From NCBI GenBank assembly GCA_934632155.1, contig CAKTXZ010000007.1:1-64000 (forward strand): a DNA stretch of 64,000 nucleotides, given 5' to 3'. Every line of letters begins with the position of its first letter. The first letter of the stretch is position 1. This stretch comes from an uncultured Clostridia bacterium (lineage in GTDB: Bacteria > Bacillota > Clostridia > Christensenellales > Aristaeellaceae). This document shows positions 8,662 to 15,893 of this stretch, piece after piece. The notes under the pieces were generated by a model. The model did not search any database. It was given only the letters and a program-made list of their open reading frames with translations, and had not been told where the DNA came from. Position numbers and translations under genes: made by a program.

Positions 8662-8702
8662 AGCGCTTTGACCCGAAATATTCGTGAGTCAAAGCGCTTT
8701 TT
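8662..8702 (+). terminator. Terminator after dnaN
   Basis: An 11-base perfect inverted repeat (AGCGCTTTGAC / GTCAAAGCGCT) with a 15-base loop, followed by five T. A-rich sequence before the stem could let it work in both directions, ending the leftward DUF378 transcript as well. Confidence 0.88.
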
Positions 8703-8734
8703 GCATGAACGCCTGTGCGGCGGACTTTCCCTGC

Positions 8735-8938
8735 TTATTCCTTTACGGCGTCCTGATCGCGGAACAGCAGCGAGATGCACCAGAGCCCGGCCGCGCCGAC
8801 GATCGTATAGATAATGCGGCTGATCAGCGCGCCCTGACCGCCGAAGATATAGGAAACCAGATCGAACTGAAACACGCCGATCAGCCCCCAGTTAATCGCC
8901 CCGATAATGACCAGCAGCAGCGCAATTTTATCCGCCAT
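8735..8938 (-). CDS. DUF378 family small membrane protein
   Basis: Sixty-seven residues with two transmembrane segments. The family hallmarks are visible: IGAINWGLIGVF near residue 12-23, then FDLVSYIFGG and a second segment with IYTIVGAAGLW. The role of the family is unknown. The start at 8938 has AAGGAGG upstream; a longer frame reading through the parS site is not needed. It is flanked by terminators on both sides, so it is monocistronic. Confidence 0.85.
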   Translation of the reverse strand: MADKIALLLVIIGAINWGLIGVFQFDLVSYIFGGQGALISRIIYTIVGAAGLWCISLLFRDQDAVKE

Positions 8939-8997
8939 GTTACCATCCTCCTTTTTGAATTCACAGATAGTATGACGGCAATCCGCGCGGATTATAC

Positions 8998-9044
8998 AAA
9001 AAAAGCGGCGAAAGGGTCGGCGATGAGCCGTCCGCCGTTTTTTT
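8998..9044 (-). terminator. Terminator between recF and the DUF378 gene
   Basis: A-rich sequence plus CGGCG at 8998-9010 pairs with CGCCG plus T7 at 9033-9044, with an inner CGGC/GCCG hairpin. There is a T-run on either strand, so it can act in both directions. It probably ends transcription coming from recF. Confidence 0.65.
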
Positions 9045-9053
9045 GTCGAAAAA

Positions 9054-9069
9054 TGTTTCACGTGAAACA
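9054..9069. promoter_or_regulatory. parS: parS centromere site 1
   Basis: A perfect 16-base palindrome, TGTTTCACGTGAAACA, extended to 18 bases by flanking A/T. It is the canonical ParB (Spo0J) binding site that nucleates the partition complex and loads condensin near the origin. It lies 1.6 kb from the proposed oriC, between DUF378 and recF. parA and parB are not in the window. Confidence 0.95.
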
Positions 9070-9168
9070 TTTCGGATTACCGGAAAGTCGCAGTCAGGCC
9101 TACGAGAAAAATTTGCGGAGCGTTCGTGCAGTGAAATCATTTCAGCGTACTTGCTGTGCAGGAGAAAG

Positions 9169-9226
9169 CCCTGCATGCAGTGTGACCAAACGTAAATTGG
9201 ACATGCAGGGGGACGCACGCCCCTGC
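9169..9226 (-). terminator. Probable terminator after recF
   Basis: CCCTGCATG (9169-9177) pairs with CATGCAGGG (9202-9210) across a 24-base loop. On the minus strand this is followed by CTTTCT. A second, mutually exclusive hairpin (GCAGGGG / CCCCTGC, 9205-9226) shares the same bases. The T-run is poor, so efficiency is uncertain; the hairpin at 8998 may be the main stop. Confidence 0.45.
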
Positions 9227-9237
9227 TCTTTGGCATT

Positions 9238-10323
9238 TTATTCGCTGAAAATTGCGCCGTCGCGAACGTGCAGTACGCACGCGGGACGCGCGCCGATAAA
9301 ATCGCTGCGGTCGGTGCAGGTCAAAAGCGCCTGCGCGCGGCCAATGCGCGCAATCAGGCGGCGGCGGCGATCGGGATCCAGTTCGCTGAGCACATCGTCC
9401 AGCAGTAATAGCGGCGGCTCGCCCTGCGACAGCTCCAGCAAATCAAAGGCGGCCAGCTTCATGGACAGCGCGGCCGTGCGCATCTGGCCCTGTGAGGCAA
9501 AGGCCTTGAGCGGCTGATCGAACAGAAACAGGCTCAGGTCGTCGCGGTGCGGGCCAAAGCAGGTGGTTTGCCTGCGCGCTTCCTCGTCGCGGCATGCCCG
9601 CAGTCCGCGCAGCATATCGCCTTCAATATCGCCGCTTTCGGAAAGCGCGCTTTCATAGCGCATGGCGAATTGTTCGTTTTCGCGGCCGCCGATATAATAG
9701 TAATGCTTTTGCGCGCTGCGGGAAAGCTGATCGCAAACCTGACGGCGCGCGCGAATCAGCGGCGCCGCCGCCGCTGCAAGCTGCGCGTTCCATGCCTCCA
9801 GCGGACGCAGATCGCCCTGCTTAAGCAGCGCGTTTCGCTGGCGCAGCGTGGTCATGTACGTTTGCAGCGCATAGAAATAGGCGGGCTGGAGCTGCGAAAG
9901 CAGCATATCCAAAAACCGGCGGCGCGTCTGCGGGCCATCCTTCACCAGCTCGAGATCCTCCGGCGAAAAGATCACGCAGGTAGCGTGGCCGATTAATTCG
10001 CCGATGCGCGGCGCGATTTTTCCGTTGACATAAATGATTTTCCGTTTACGGGCGGCTTCGAACAGGCGAACGCCCACATCGTGGCGGCCGTCGCTGCGCT
10101 CTACGGTCAGCTGTACGGCGGCGGTTGCCTGCCCGGTGCGGATCATCTCGCGGTCGAAGGCCGTGCGGTGGCTGCGTCCCAGACAGCAAAGGTGCACGGC
10201 CTCGAGCAGATTGGTTTTTCCCGCGCCGTTTTCGCCGACCAGAACGGTTACGCCCGGCGGCGGAGAAAGCAGCACCTGCCGATAGCCGCGAAAATCATGC
10301 AGCCTCAGTCCCGTCAAACGCAA
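9238..10323 (-). CDS. recF: DNA replication/repair protein RecF
   Basis: An SMC-like ATPase of 361 residues that helps load RecA at gaps. Walker A GENGAGKTN is at 30-38. Late in the protein are the ABC-type signature region FASQGQMRTAALSMKLA and the Walker B LLLLDDVLSELD at about 300. The start is chosen as the TTG at 10323, giving MRLTGLRLHDFRGY as in other RecF proteins, with GAGGTG six bases upstream. An in-frame GTG nine bases earlier is the alternative. Unlike the usual dnaN-recF order, it is inverted and converges on dnaN, with parS between them. A TTGACA upstream (10377-10372 on the minus strand) may be its -35. Confidence 0.93.
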   Translation of the reverse strand: MRLTGLRLHDFRGYRQVLLSPPPGVTVLVGENGAGKTNLLEAVHLCCLGRSHRTAFDREMIRTGQATAAVQLTVERSDGRHDVGVRLFEAARKRKIIYVNGKIAPRIGELIGHATCVIFSPEDLELVKDGPQTRRRFLDMLLSQLQPAYFYALQTYMTTLRQRNALLKQGDLRPLEAWNAQLAAAAAPLIRARRQVCDQLSRSAQKHYYYIGGRENEQFAMRYESALSESGDIEGDMLRGLRACRDEEARRQTTCFGPHRDDLSLFLFDQPLKAFASQGQMRTAALSMKLAAFDLLELSQGEPPLLLLDDVLSELDPDRRRRLIARIGRAQALLTCTDRSDFIGARPACVLHVRDGAIFSE

Positions 10324-10414
10324 AATAATCACCTCGCATCGTGGCAACAGTTTGCCATAAACGCCGCGTGATGTCAAATGGAAAAGCGCCGCGCGCGGCG
10401 CGGAGGCGGCTCAT

Positions 10415-10443
10415 TTGCTTAAAAAAACGGTTTGTGCTATAAT
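10415..10443 (+). promoter_or_regulatory. Promoter of trkA-trkH
   Basis: TTGCTT, a 17-base spacer, then TATAAT preceded by TGC (extended -10). It lies 52 bases before the trkA start. Confidence 0.78.
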
Positions 10444-10494
10444 ATATGGTATCATGGATGATTATCGTCTGTGAAGCGAAAAAAGGAGGCAATT

Positions 10495-11862
10495 ATGCGT
10501 ATTGTCATGGTTGGCGGCGGCAAGATGGGGCTTTCCCTGACGCAGCGGCTGATCGACGAGGGGCATGACGTAACGGTCGTCGATCACAGCGAAAGCGTGG
10601 TTCAGCGCGGCACGGATACGCTGGACGCCATGTTTATCAAGGGCAGCGGCATCAGCACGCAGGCGCTGACGGAGGCGGGCGTGCAGCACGCCGACATTCT
10701 CATTGCGGCGACGGCGGGCGACGAGATCAACATGCTCTCCTGCCTGACGGCCAAGCGGCTGGGCGCGCAGTACACCATCGCCCGCATCCGCGACCCGGAA
10801 TATCTGGACAGCCTGCCCTTTATTCAAAAGGAGCTGTCGATCGATTATGTGGTCAATCCCGAGCGCGCGACGGCGCGAGAAATCAGCCGGATGCTGCGCT
10901 TTCCCTTTGCGGGCAATATTGAAACCTTCGCGCGCGGGCGCGTGGAAATGGCGGATTTTCGCGCCGCGGAGGGCGATAGCGTGGCGGGCGTACCGCTGCG
11001 CGATATGTACAGGCAAAATAAGCATCTGCCGCAGGTGCTGTTCTGCGCGGTGGAGCGCGGCGGGGAAATCATCATTCCCAAGGGCGATTTTGTCATTCAG
11101 CCGGGCGACCGCGTGCACGTGGTGGCGAATGTCACGACGATTACCGCCTTTTTCAATGCGCTGGGCAAGGGAATGGAAAGCATTCGCTCGGTGATGATAA
11201 TGGGCGGAAGCCGCATTGCGTTTTATTTGGCGTCGATGCTGCTTTCCATGCATATCAAGGTAACGATCATCGAAATCAACGCTGAAAAGGCGCGCAAGCT
11301 GTCCGAGCTTCTGCCGGGCGCGACGATTATCGAGGGCGACGGCACGGATCAGGATCTGCTCCAGAGCGAGGGCTTGAGCGATACGCACGCGTTCATCACC
11401 CTTTCCGATCGCGACGAGGAAAACCTGATGAGCGGCTTTTATGCGGCACAGTGCGGCGTAAAGAAGGTCATCGTCAAATCTGGCCGCGATAATTATTCCG
11501 CCATCATGCACGGCATGGGGCTGGATTCCATCATCAGCACGAAAACCGTTGCCTGCAATACGATTCTGCGTACGGTTCGCGCGCGGGCCAGCCGCTCCTC
11601 CGCTACGGTGGAGCGTATGTACCGGCTGATGGACGGCAACGCCGAGGCGCTGGAATTCATCGCGGGCGCGGATGAAGGCTATATCCACGTTCCGCTGCGG
11701 GATTTGCATGTCGCGCCGGATTGCCTGATTGCCGTGATCGTCCGCGGCGGGCTGATTCGCGTGCCCTTCGGCGGCGATACCATCGAGGCGGGCGACCATG
11801 TCGTCGTGATTTCCAAGCGCACAGGGCTGAGCACGCTGCGTGAAGTGTTCAAAAAGGGGTGA
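10495..11862 (+). CDS. trkA: Trk potassium uptake regulator TrkA
   Basis: A peripheral NAD-binding subunit of 455 residues that gates the TrkH potassium channel. It has two RCK-N/RCK-C pairs: the first Rossmann motif MVGGGKMG is at about 4-11 and the second IMGGSRIAFYLA at about 231-242, each followed by a TrkA-C domain. The double-domain length is that of the bacterial TrkA type. The start at 10495 has AAAGGAGG upstream. trkH follows 9 bases later, forming a two-gene operon closed by a terminator. Confidence 0.95.
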   Translation: MRIVMVGGGKMGLSLTQRLIDEGHDVTVVDHSESVVQRGTDTLDAMFIKGSGISTQALTEAGVQHADILIAATAGDEINMLSCLTAKRLGAQYTIARIRDPEYLDSLPFIQKELSIDYVVNPERATAREISRMLRFPFAGNIETFARGRVEMADFRAAEGDSVAGVPLRDMYRQNKHLPQVLFCAVERGGEIIIPKGDFVIQPGDRVHVVANVTTITAFFNALGKGMESIRSVMIMGGSRIAFYLASMLLSMHIKVTIIEINAEKARKLSELLPGATIIEGDGTDQDLLQSEGLSDTHAFITLSDRDEENLMSGFYAAQCGVKKVIVKSGRDNYSAIMHGMGLDSIISTKTVACNTILRTVRARASRSSATVERMYRLMDGNAEALEFIAGADEGYIHVPLRDLHVAPDCLIAVIVRGGLIRVPFGGDTIEAGDHVVVISKRTGLSTLREVFKKG

Positions 11863-11871
11863 AGGTGCGCT

Positions 11872-13317
11872 GTGAATCGAAAGCTTGTTTTCCGGCTGCT
11901 GGGCCAGCTATTGTTGATTGAGGCGGCGCTGATGCTGCCGTCGCTCGCCGTCGCGCTGATCTATGGCGAGGGCGACGCGCCTGCGTTTGTGTACACGATT
12001 CTGCTGTGCGTGGCCGTCGGCCTGCCGCTGACGTTGAAAATGCATGCGGGACAGCAGAACCTGAACGCCCGGGACGGCATGGCGGTTGCGGGGCTGAGCT
12101 GGGTCGTGCTGTCCTTCTTCGGGGCGCTGCCCTTTGTCTTTTCCGGGGCGATTCCCGGCCTTGCGGACGCGTATTTTGAAGCGGTCAGCGGCTTTACGAC
12201 CACCGGCTCCACCATCCTGACGCAGGTGGAGGGACTGGCACACGGCGTGTTGTTCTGGCGCAGCTTTACGCATTGGGTGGGCGGCATGGGCGTGCTGATC
12301 TTTACGCTGGCGCTGATGCCGCGCCTGACGGGGCGCACGTCCCATCTTGCGCGTGCGGAAAGCCCGGGGCCAACCTTCAGCAAGCTGCTGCCGCGTATGA
12401 GCGATACCGCCAAGGCGCTCTACGGCCTGTACATTGCGCTGTCGATGATTCAGACGGTTTGCCTGCTGCTGGCGGGAATGAACCTGTTCGACGCGCTGAT
12501 TCATACCTTCGGCACAGCGGGAACGGGCGGCTTTTCGAACTATAATCTGAGCGTCGGCGCGTTTCAAAACCCGGCGATCGAATGGATCATTGCGATTTTC
12601 ATGCTGCTGTTCGGCGTGAATTTTGCAATCTATTTCCGCATTTTGCGTCGGGACGGCCGCGACGCCCTGCGCGGCGAGGAATTTTTGACGTATCTCGGGC
12701 TGGCGCTGGCGGCGACGGTCGCTATCGCGCTGTGTATTCAAGCGGAATACGGCGATTTCCTCGTGTCGCTTCGGCACGCGTTCTTTCAGGTCATGTCCGT
12801 CATGTCCACCTCCGGCTTTGCAACGGCGGATTTCAATCTCTGGCCTGTGTTTGCAAAGGCCGTATTGGTGCTGCTGATGTGCTTTGGCGCGTGCGCCGGG
12901 TCGACGGCGGGCGGGTTCAAGATTTCCCGCGTCGTTATGCTGCTCAAGGCCACAGTTCGCGAAATACGTCATACGCTGCAGCCGCGCAAGGTTTCCGTCG
13001 TGCGGCTGGATGGAAAAACCGTGCCGGAGGAGACGCTTTCACAGCTGGGCATTTTCCTGTTCATCTATATTTTACTGGCGCTGGCGGGCGGCGTGCTTTT
13101 GTCCCTTGAAACGGGCGATGCAACGACCGCCTTCACCGCGGCGCTGACCTGCCTGTCGAATGTCGGGCCGGGGCTTGGCGCGGTCGGCCCGGCGGGCAAT
13201 TTCGCCTTCTTTTCACCGCAGGCAAAGCTGCTTTGCTCCTTCCTGATGCTGGCCGGCCGTCTGGAGGTTTATCCGCTGCTGGTGCTGTTCTCAATACATC
13301 TTTGGAAGAGTAACTGA
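11872..13317 (+). CDS. trkH: Trk-type potassium transporter membrane subunit
   Basis: A 481-residue membrane protein with the four-fold M1-P-M2 design. Selectivity-filter glycines are visible in FTTTGSTI (about 105), GTAGTGGFSN (about 218), MSTSGFAT (about 313) and SNVGPGLG (about 427). It moves K+ across the membrane under TrkA control. GTG start at 11872 with GAAGGTG upstream. Length and motifs fit TrkH/KtrB. It ends with a terminator 165 bases downstream. Confidence 0.94.
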   Translation: MNRKLVFRLLGQLLLIEAALMLPSLAVALIYGEGDAPAFVYTILLCVAVGLPLTLKMHAGQQNLNARDGMAVAGLSWVVLSFFGALPFVFSGAIPGLADAYFEAVSGFTTTGSTILTQVEGLAHGVLFWRSFTHWVGGMGVLIFTLALMPRLTGRTSHLARAESPGPTFSKLLPRMSDTAKALYGLYIALSMIQTVCLLLAGMNLFDALIHTFGTAGTGGFSNYNLSVGAFQNPAIEWIIAIFMLLFGVNFAIYFRILRRDGRDALRGEEFLTYLGLALAATVAIALCIQAEYGDFLVSLRHAFFQVMSVMSTSGFATADFNLWPVFAKAVLVLLMCFGACAGSTAGGFKISRVVMLLKATVREIRHTLQPRKVSVVRLDGKTVPEETLSQLGIFLFIYILLALAGGVLLSLETGDATTAFTAALTCLSNVGPGLGAVGPAGNFAFFSPQAKLLCSFLMLAGRLEVYPLLVLFSIHLWKSN

Positions 13318-13481
13318 CGCGGTTTTCCTGTAAAACGCCTTCAGCCGGTCGCGTTTCATTGGCCGCCGCGCCGCTTTCTTCGATCCGCGCGGCGCGGTTT
13401 CATCCGTGTTTGGCTGGCGTAGAGGCGCGCTTCCCATTCGAACGCATTTTCACTTAAAAATCGTATATCGGCTGCTTTGCG

Positions 13482-13519
13482 GGAATCGTTCCGAACAATA
13501 CAGGAGCGATTCCTTTTTT
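13482..13519 (+). terminator. Terminator of the trkA-trkH operon
   Basis: GGAATCGTTCC pairs with GGAGCGATTCC (one wobble) with a 10-base loop, then six T. Confidence 0.85.
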
Positions 13520-13592
13520 GAAACGCGTAGCGCACAGGCGCCCCCGATGGGCGGCGTGCGGCAATTTTCCTTTTTCTGATTCGGAACGGCGA

Positions 13593-13608
13593 TGTTTCAC
13601 GTGAAACA
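13593..13608. promoter_or_regulatory. parS: parS centromere site 2
   Basis: A second perfect copy of the 16-base ParB palindrome TGTTTCACGTGAAACA, 4.5 kb from the first and about 6.2 kb from the proposed origin. It lies in the trkH-hpf gap. Two such perfect palindromes this close together are not expected by chance. Confidence 0.95.
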
Positions 13609-13620
13609 TTCAATATCAAT

Positions 13621-13650
13621 AAAATGCGGACGCCCGAAAGAGCGTCCGCA
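13621..13650 (-). terminator. Terminator after hpf
   Basis: TGCGGACGC (13625-13633) pairs with GCGTCCGCA (13642-13650) around an 8-base loop; on the minus strand TTTTATTG follows. Confidence 0.78.
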
Positions 13651-13690
13651 AATATGGAAACAATAAATATGGTACAAAAGCCCCGGCGCG

Positions 13691-14230
13691 TTACGCCTCC
13701 GGCTCGAGCAGGCCGAGGTTGCCGTCCTTGCGCAGATACAGCACGTTGGTGCGCTCGGTTTCAATGTTGACGAAGACGAAGAAGCTGTGGCCCAGCAGCT
13801 CCATTTGTAAAATCGCGTCCTCGACCGCCATGGGGCGGACGGGGAAGGTCTTCGTGCGCACAATTTTGCGCTCGCCCGTGCCGTAGGCGGAAATATCCTC
13901 GATGAATTCGGGCGTTTCGTCCTGATAGGCGGTTTCCTTCAGCCGCTTTTCCAGCTTGGTGCGGTGGCGCAGAATCTGGCGCTCCAGCTTGGCCAGCGCG
14001 CTGTCGATGGACATAAACAGATTATCCTTGCTGGAGGATTCCGCGCGCAGCGTTACGCCGTTGATGGGCACGGTGATCTCGCAGATGCGTTCGTCGCGCT
14101 CCCGGCGCAGGCGCACAAACATTTCTGTGTCCGCCTTCAGATATCGTTCCATGGTCGCGGTCTTTTTCGTAATGCGGTTCGTGATCCCCGGCGTGACTAC
14201 CATGTTTTTTGCGGTAATCGTTGTTTTCAT
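13691..14230 (-). CDS. hpf: Long-form ribosome hibernation promoting factor
   Basis: A protein of 179 residues. The N-terminal S30AE/YfiA domain (about 1-100) has a beta-alpha fold with the basic helix LAKLERQILRHRTKLEKR; a linker follows, then the C-terminal dimerisation domain (about 120-179) with VRTKTFPVRPMAVEDAILQMELLGHSFFVF. The long form makes 100S ribosome dimers in resting cells of Firmicutes. The start at 14230 has AGGAG eight bases upstream; the frame extends 39 codons further without a better site. Confidence 0.94.
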   Translation of the reverse strand: MKTTITAKNMVVTPGITNRITKKTATMERYLKADTEMFVRLRRERDERICEITVPINGVTLRAESSSKDNLFMSIDSALAKLERQILRHRTKLEKRLKETAYQDETPEFIEDISAYGTGERKIVRTKTFPVRPMAVEDAILQMELLGHSFFVFVNIETERTNVLYLRKDGNLGLLEPEA

Positions 14231-14416
14231 GGGAACAGCTCCTCTCATGTTATAATCAACCAAACCCTTCGGTTTTCTTTTTCCCCTCACCTTCCCCTCT
14301 GATGCATGGTATTCGACGCAAAGGAAAATAATCCTGCATTGTTTCAATAAAAATTACAAAAATTTGGCGCATGCGTTGTTAATGATGCACATTATCACGT
14401 AAAATCGGATAAATGT

Positions 14417-15241
14417 TCAGGGTTTTATTCGCTCGGTGCGCGGATATTCGACCGCGCCGCAGGGCGCGCCGCCGGAATAAATGCGCGCGCCGCGCAGCAG
14501 CGCCGCGCCGCCGCCGTATGCGTCCAGCGCCAGCACGCCTCGAAAGCATGGCAAAAGCGCGGAGGGCAGGGCGCAGGATTGGTGAAACAGCACGTTTCCG
14601 TTCGGCCGCAGGGCGAACACATGCCCATGAAACCCCGCGAAAATGCGGCCGTCGCCCAGCACGCACAGGGCGCAGGGGGCGGCGGGACAGCGGAAAAGCT
14701 CCTCCTGCACGCCGCGGACGCTGATGCGAATCAGGCTGCCGGAGAGCTCGCCGTCCCCCACGGCGACCAGCGTATGCAGGCCGCGCGGGCCAAAGCGCAC
14801 GGCGCAGGGCACGCCCGCTACGCGGTGACGGCCCGTTTGCCGCAGCGCGCGGTCATAAAGCAGAATTTCGCCCGCACCGCCGCCCGCGACGGCGATCTGT
14901 CCGCCGGGGCTGACGTCCATATCGCGCGGATATACGCCGGCAGGCGCGGAGAAGAGCGGCGCGCCCGTATCCGCGCGCAGGCAAAGCAGGCAATCCGCCT
15001 CGGAGGAAAGCGCGCATACGGCGCCCGGCAGGCAGGAAAGCGCGCAGACGCCGCCGGGCAGGGGCATATCGCACAGCGCCGCGCCGTCCTCCGCGCGCAG
15101 GCAGAGGCAGCGCGTCTGATCGGCGCAAAAAATGCGGCCGCCGCCCGCGCAAACCGTCTGACAGGGGGGCGCGACACGCCGCCATCCGTCCGGCACGCTT
15201 TGCATCAGCCCCCGCTCCTCATCCGCGATCCATATACTCAC
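14417..15241 (-). CDS. Predicted beta-propeller protein, function unknown
   Basis: A 274-residue, Cys-rich protein made of repeated short blades of about 40 residues, such as SPGGQIAVAGGGAGEILLYDRAL and GDGRIFAGFHGHVFALRPNG, as in YncE/WD40-like propellers. No signal peptide or membrane segment, so probably cytosolic. The start is the GTG at 15241, with AAGGAGGAGG upstream; the frame stays open for another 76 codons into the sigma-factor promoter region, which is unlikely to be coding. It is divergent from the sigma gene at 15420. The propeller call rests on repeat pattern only. Confidence 0.6.
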   Translation of the reverse strand: MSIWIADEERGLMQSVPDGWRRVAPPCQTVCAGGGRIFCADQTRCLCLRAEDGAALCDMPLPGGVCALSCLPGAVCALSSEADCLLCLRADTGAPLFSAPAGVYPRDMDVSPGGQIAVAGGGAGEILLYDRALRQTGRHRVAGVPCAVRFGPRGLHTLVAVGDGELSGSLIRISVRGVQEELFRCPAAPCALCVLGDGRIFAGFHGHVFALRPNGNVLFHQSCALPSALLPCFRGVLALDAYGGGAALLRGARIYSGGAPCGAVEYPRTERIKP

Positions 15242-15346
15242 CGCCTGCACCTCCTCCTTTTCAGGGTATGCGCCGAGGAAGGAAGGGTGAAACGGCAGGG
15301 CCTGCGCGCGGGAAGACGGCGGACGATAAAATTTTTTTCCAGGGCC

Positions 15347-15373
15347 GGAAACATTTGGCCGGCGTTTTCCGTC
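15347..15373 (+). promoter_or_regulatory. Candidate ECF-type promoter of the first sigma module
   Basis: GGAAAC (15347-15352), a 17-base spacer, and CGTC (15370-15373), resembling the -35 GGAAC / -10 CGTC pattern of many ECF sigma factors. It lies 47 bases before the sigma gene, as expected for autoregulation. There is no housekeeping -10 in the same place. Confidence 0.5.
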
Positions 15374-15419
15374 TTTATGATGTGAGAATATTCCACAGGA
15401 AACAAAGGAGGGCGCTTTT

Positions 15420-15893
15420 GTGGCGGATCGGGAGGAATACGAAAGCACGGCGCAGGCGCTGCTGCCCACGCTTTACCGAATAGCCGTCGGGCTGCTGCGC
15501 TGCGACGCGGACGCTCGGGACGCCGTGCAGCAGGCGCTGCTCAAGGGCTGGGAAAAGCGGGAAAGCGCGCGGCCCGGCGCGTTTCGCTGGTATTTGACGC
15601 GGATTTTGATTAACGAATGCCGCAATATTCAGCGTGCGCGGATGCGTGTGTTCCCGGTGGAGGCGCCGCCGGCAGTCGTAACGGAAAGCCCGGAATACAG
15701 CGCGCTGTACGACGCGCTCTACGCCCTGCGCGAGGAATTACGGCTGCCGTTGATGCTCAAATACCTGCAGGGGATGAGCGAAAAGGAGGCGGCGCGCGCG
15801 CTGGGGATCCCCGTGACGACGCTCAAGAACCGGCTTTTTCGCGCGCGAAGGGCGCTGAAAAAGGCACTGGATGGGGAGGTGACGTTCGAGTGA
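15420..15893 (+). CDS. ECF-type RNA polymerase sigma factor (module 1)
   Basis: A 157-residue sigma-70 family protein with only regions 2 and 4. Region 2 includes CDADARDAVQQALLKGW and the tryptophan-rich FRWYLTRILINECRN; region 4 includes LRLPLMLKYLQGMSEKEAARALGIP and the recognition helix VTTLKNRLFRARRALKK. GTG start at 15420 with AAAGGAGGG upstream. Its stop overlaps the next gene's GTG by four bases (GTGA), so sigma and partner are translationally coupled. Similar sigma genes lie at 18427 and 40896. Confidence 0.92.
   Translation: MADREEYESTAQALLPTLYRIAVGLLRCDADARDAVQQALLKGWEKRESARPGAFRWYLTRILINECRNIQRARMRVFPVEAPPAVVTESPEYSALYDALYALREELRLPLMLKYLQGMSEKEAARALGIPVTTLKNRLFRARRALKKALDGEVTFE

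Larger units (their letters stand above)
13318..13690. other. Gap with two terminators and a parS site
   Basis: A 373-base stretch between convergent trkH and hpf. It contains the trkH terminator, the second parS and the hpf terminator. A leftward open frame of 87 codons reads through parS but has no ribosome site or recognisable protein. Nothing else seen. Confidence 0.7.
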
